Source of the DNA: Streptomyces sp. Tu6071
GTDB taxonomy: Bacteria > Actinomycetota > Actinomycetes > Streptomycetales > Streptomycetaceae
Length of the DNA: 64,000 bases
Direction of reading: 5' to 3'
Assembly (NCBI RefSeq): GCF_000213055.1
Contig: NZ_CM001165.1
Coordinates: forward strand, 992,001 to 1,056,000
Of the stretch, positions 62,213-64,000 are shown piece after piece. Below the pieces are notes generated by a model. That model was not told where the DNA came from, did no database searches, and was given only the letters and a program-made list of their open reading frames with translations. The position numbers were made by a program, and so were the translations under genes. Each line of letters opens with the position of its first letter. Positions within the stretch are counted from its first letter, which is position 1.

Positions 62213-64000
62213 TCAGTCGCCCTCCGGCAGGGTCAGGTGGAAGGAGTCCCCCGGCCGCAGTGTCACCGTACGGTCCACGAGCCGGATGTCGAGCGAGGGG
62301 CGGTTGCTCTCGGGGAGGCTGATGTCGAGGCCGCCCGAGCGCATCCGGAAGCGCACGCCCCACAGGTGGCGGTAGTGGATCGCGAAGTCGTATCCGGACA
62401 GCTCCGGTTGGGGCACGGGGTCGAGACCGAGGGCGCCGTCGGAGCGGATGCGCAGGCCGGTGAGGCAGCGCTGCACGAGGTCGAGGGTTCCCGCCATGGC
62501 GCCGAGGTGGATGCCCTCGCCGGTCGTACCGCCCTGGAGGTCGGCGACGTCGCCGCGCAGCGCCTCCTGGAAGAAACCCCACGCCTGCGTGGGCCGCACG
62601 CGGGCCAGGACCCAGGCGTGCACGAGGCCGCTGAGCGTGGAGCCGTGGCTCGTGCGGGCGACGTAGTAGTCGACGGTGCGGCGCCAGGTCTCGTCGTCGA
62701 GCCGATGGCCCAACCGGGCGAAGAGGGCGCGCAGTTCGCGGGGCGGGAAGAGGTAGCCGAGCATCAGGGTGTCGGCCTGCTTGGACGCCTGGTAGCGGTT
62801 GACGCTGTCGCCCTCGGCCTCCAGGACGCGGTCGAGGCGGCGGATGTCGCCGTACTTGGTGGACATGCCGACCCAGTCGAGTTCGCGCAGTTCCCCGTAG
62901 CCCTCGAACTGGCTGACGACGCCTTGGTGGAAGGGGACGTGGAGGCGGCGTGAGATGTCGTCCCAGTGGGCGAGTTCGGTGTCGTCGAGACCGGTGTGCT
63001 CGGCGAGTTCGGCGCGGCGTTCCTCGGGGAGCGCGGCGAGGGATTCGAGGGTGCGCTGGAGGACCCAGGCGGCGGTGACGTTGGTGTACGCATTGTCGTC
63101 GAGGCCGGGTTCGGTCGCGTCGGGGTAGGCGTCGTGGTACTCGTCGGGGCCGACGACGCGGCGGATGCGGTAGCGGCCGAGGTCGCCGTCCCACTCGGAC
63201 TTCGAGGCCCAGAAGCGGGAGATCTGGAGGAGCATCTCGGCGCCCTCGTGCTCCATGAAGCGTGCGTCGCCCGTGGCGCGCGCGTAGCTCCACACGTTGT
63301 ACGCGACGGCGGAGCCGATGTGGTGCTGGAGCCGCGAGTTGTCGGGGAGCCAGCGTCCCGAACTCGGGTTGAGGTGGAGTTCCTGGGTCTCCTCGCGCCC
63401 GTCGCTGCCGGACTGCCAGGGGTACATGGCGCCGTCGAACCCGGCGTCGCGGGCGAGGCGGCGGGCGCGGTCCAGGCGGCGGTGGCGGTAGCGGAGGAGG
63501 CCCTTGGAGACCTCGGGGAAGTGCAGGTTGAGGTAGGGCAGGACGAAGAGTTCGTCCCAGAAGACGTGCCCCCGGTACGCCTCCCCGTTGAGTCCGCGCG
63601 CGGGCACACCGGCGTCCAGGTCGGCGGTGTGCGGGGAGACCGTCTGGAGCACGTGGAAGAGGTGGAAGCGCAGGATGTGGCCCGCCTCGTCGGGGACTTC
63701 GAGGAGCGCGCGGTGCCACAGGCGCTGCCAGGCGAGGCGGTGGTCGAGGAGCAGTTCGTCCCAGCCGGGTACGTTGCGCACGCCGTCGAGCGCGGCGTCG
63801 AGCGGGTCGCTGATCGCCGAGTCCCGCGAGGTGTGCAGCGCGACGATCTTGTCGACCGCCGCCGTCTCGCCCTGCTTGAGCGTGAGGTTGATGCGCGTCG
63901 CCGGTCGCGTCGGGGTGCCGGTGGAGGGGCGCGGTTCGCACGCGGGGCCCCCGCTGCTGTACGTACGGGCGGCAACGGCCACGGTGATGCCCGAGTTGAC
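62213..64000 (-). CDS. GH65 glycoside hydrolase/phosphorylase, N-terminus beyond window
   Basis: The open frame runs off the window edge, leaving about 595 residues of an enzyme usually near 780. The (alpha/alpha)6 barrel is clear: AYRGHVFWDELFVLPYLNLH (substrate-site F-W-D/E), GFDGAMYPWQSGSDGREETQ, the general acid Glu in RRVVGPDEYHDAYPDATEPG, then KQADTLMLGYLF, YYVARTSHGSTLSGLVHAWV (phosphate-site His-Gly-Ser-Thr) and GIHLGAMAGTLDLVQRCLTG. GH65 covers maltose, trehalose and kojibiose phosphorylases and a few hydrolases. The phosphate-binding Ser/Thr/His suggests a phosphorylase. It is cytosolic. Which disaccharide cannot be decided here. Confidence 0.9.
   Translation of the reverse strand, partial: VNSGITVAVAARTYSSGGPACEPRPSTGTPTRPATRINLTLKQGETAAVDKIVALHTSRDSAISDPLDAALDGVRNVPGWDELLLDHRLAWQRLWHRALLEVPDEAGHILRFHLFHVLQTVSPHTADLDAGVPARGLNGEAYRGHVFWDELFVLPYLNLHFPEVSKGLLRYRHRRLDRARRLARDAGFDGAMYPWQSGSDGREETQELHLNPSSGRWLPDNSRLQHHIGSAVAYNVWSYARATGDARFMEHEGAEMLLQISRFWASKSEWDGDLGRYRIRRVVGPDEYHDAYPDATEPGLDDNAYTNVTAAWVLQRTLESLAALPEERRAELAEHTGLDDTELAHWDDISRRLHVPFHQGVVSQFEGYGELRELDWVGMSTKYGDIRRLDRVLEAEGDSVNRYQASKQADTLMLGYLFPPRELRALFARLGHRLDDETWRRTVDYYVARTSHGSTLSGLVHAWVLARVRPTQAWGFFQEALRGDVADLQGGTTGEGIHLGAMAGTLDLVQRCLTGLRIRSDGALGLDPVPQPELSGYDFAIHYRHLWGVRFRMRSGGLDISLPESNRPSLDIRLVDRTVTLRPGDSFHLTLPEGD

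Overview
The window is chromosomal DNA of a Streptomyces-type actinomycete. It is extremely GC-rich with strong G/C third-position bias. Starts are often GTG or TTG, and genes often overlap by ATGA or GTGA. Gene content and order (kdpFABC, a TetR/CoA-ester-lyase/psd/pssA block, msiK-dependent-type sugar ABC genes without an ATPase, tdh-kbl, MerR/HEAT proteins) are streptomycete. I saw no rRNA, tRNA, IS element, prophage, CRISPR array or att site, so this reads as core or peri-core chromosome.

Layout. 1-10.7 kb: end of a resolvase-like gene, an MBL hydrolase with a DedA membrane protein, a lipoprotein, a second MBL hydrolase coupled to a repeat-rich small frame and a lysine-free aminotransferase-fold protein, an ABC-F protein, a PAP2/diacylglycerol-kinase fusion and a methyltransferase. 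10.8-19.4 kb: a short (animal-like length) transketolase, a VOC protein, a MerR regulator with HEAT repeats next to a HEAT protein under a textbook MerR promoter, an arginase-fold protein, two acyltransferase/small-protein genes, a HAD phosphatase coupled to a metallophosphoesterase, and a MarR regulator with a perfect operator. 19.4-24.6 kb: a four-gene peptidase operon (M55, M20, S9, S66). 24.9-29.6 kb: kdpFABC plus an extra 27-residue membrane peptide. 29.9-35.3 kb: a 14-TM exporter with a beta-repeat tail, an SRPBCC protein, a radical SAM protein behind an SOS-like box, a minisatellite and a HEAT protein.

35.5-40.4 kb: a TetR gene, tandem operator palindromes, a 254-codon relic of an ethylmalonyl-CoA mutase (MeaA) that lacks the catalytic barrel core and the B12 domain, a CoA ester lyase, then psd and pssA. 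This looks like a collapsed ethylmalonyl-CoA operon and is the most unusual part of the window. 40.5-47.4 kb: glycerate kinase, a NUDIX protein, an epimerase, a TetR/oxidoreductase divergon with twin operators, and an Ogt plus Ada-N/AraC/AlkA alkylation-repair pair. 47.7-52.9 kb: a GH2 glycosidase and a CUT1 ABC importer in one transcription unit. 53.1-64 kb: GNAT, threonine dehydrogenase and KBL ligase (threonine to glycine), a LysR regulator, a P-loop kinase-like protein, an FAD oxidoreductase, an inositol-phosphatase family enzyme, a lipoate-ligase family protein and the C-terminal part of a GH65 enzyme cut by the window edge.

Several genes have a TANNNT hexamer 6-7 nt before a start codon with no Shine-Dalgarno sequence, which points to frequent leaderless transcription. 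Family calls come from motifs and recalled homologues; no database search was run.
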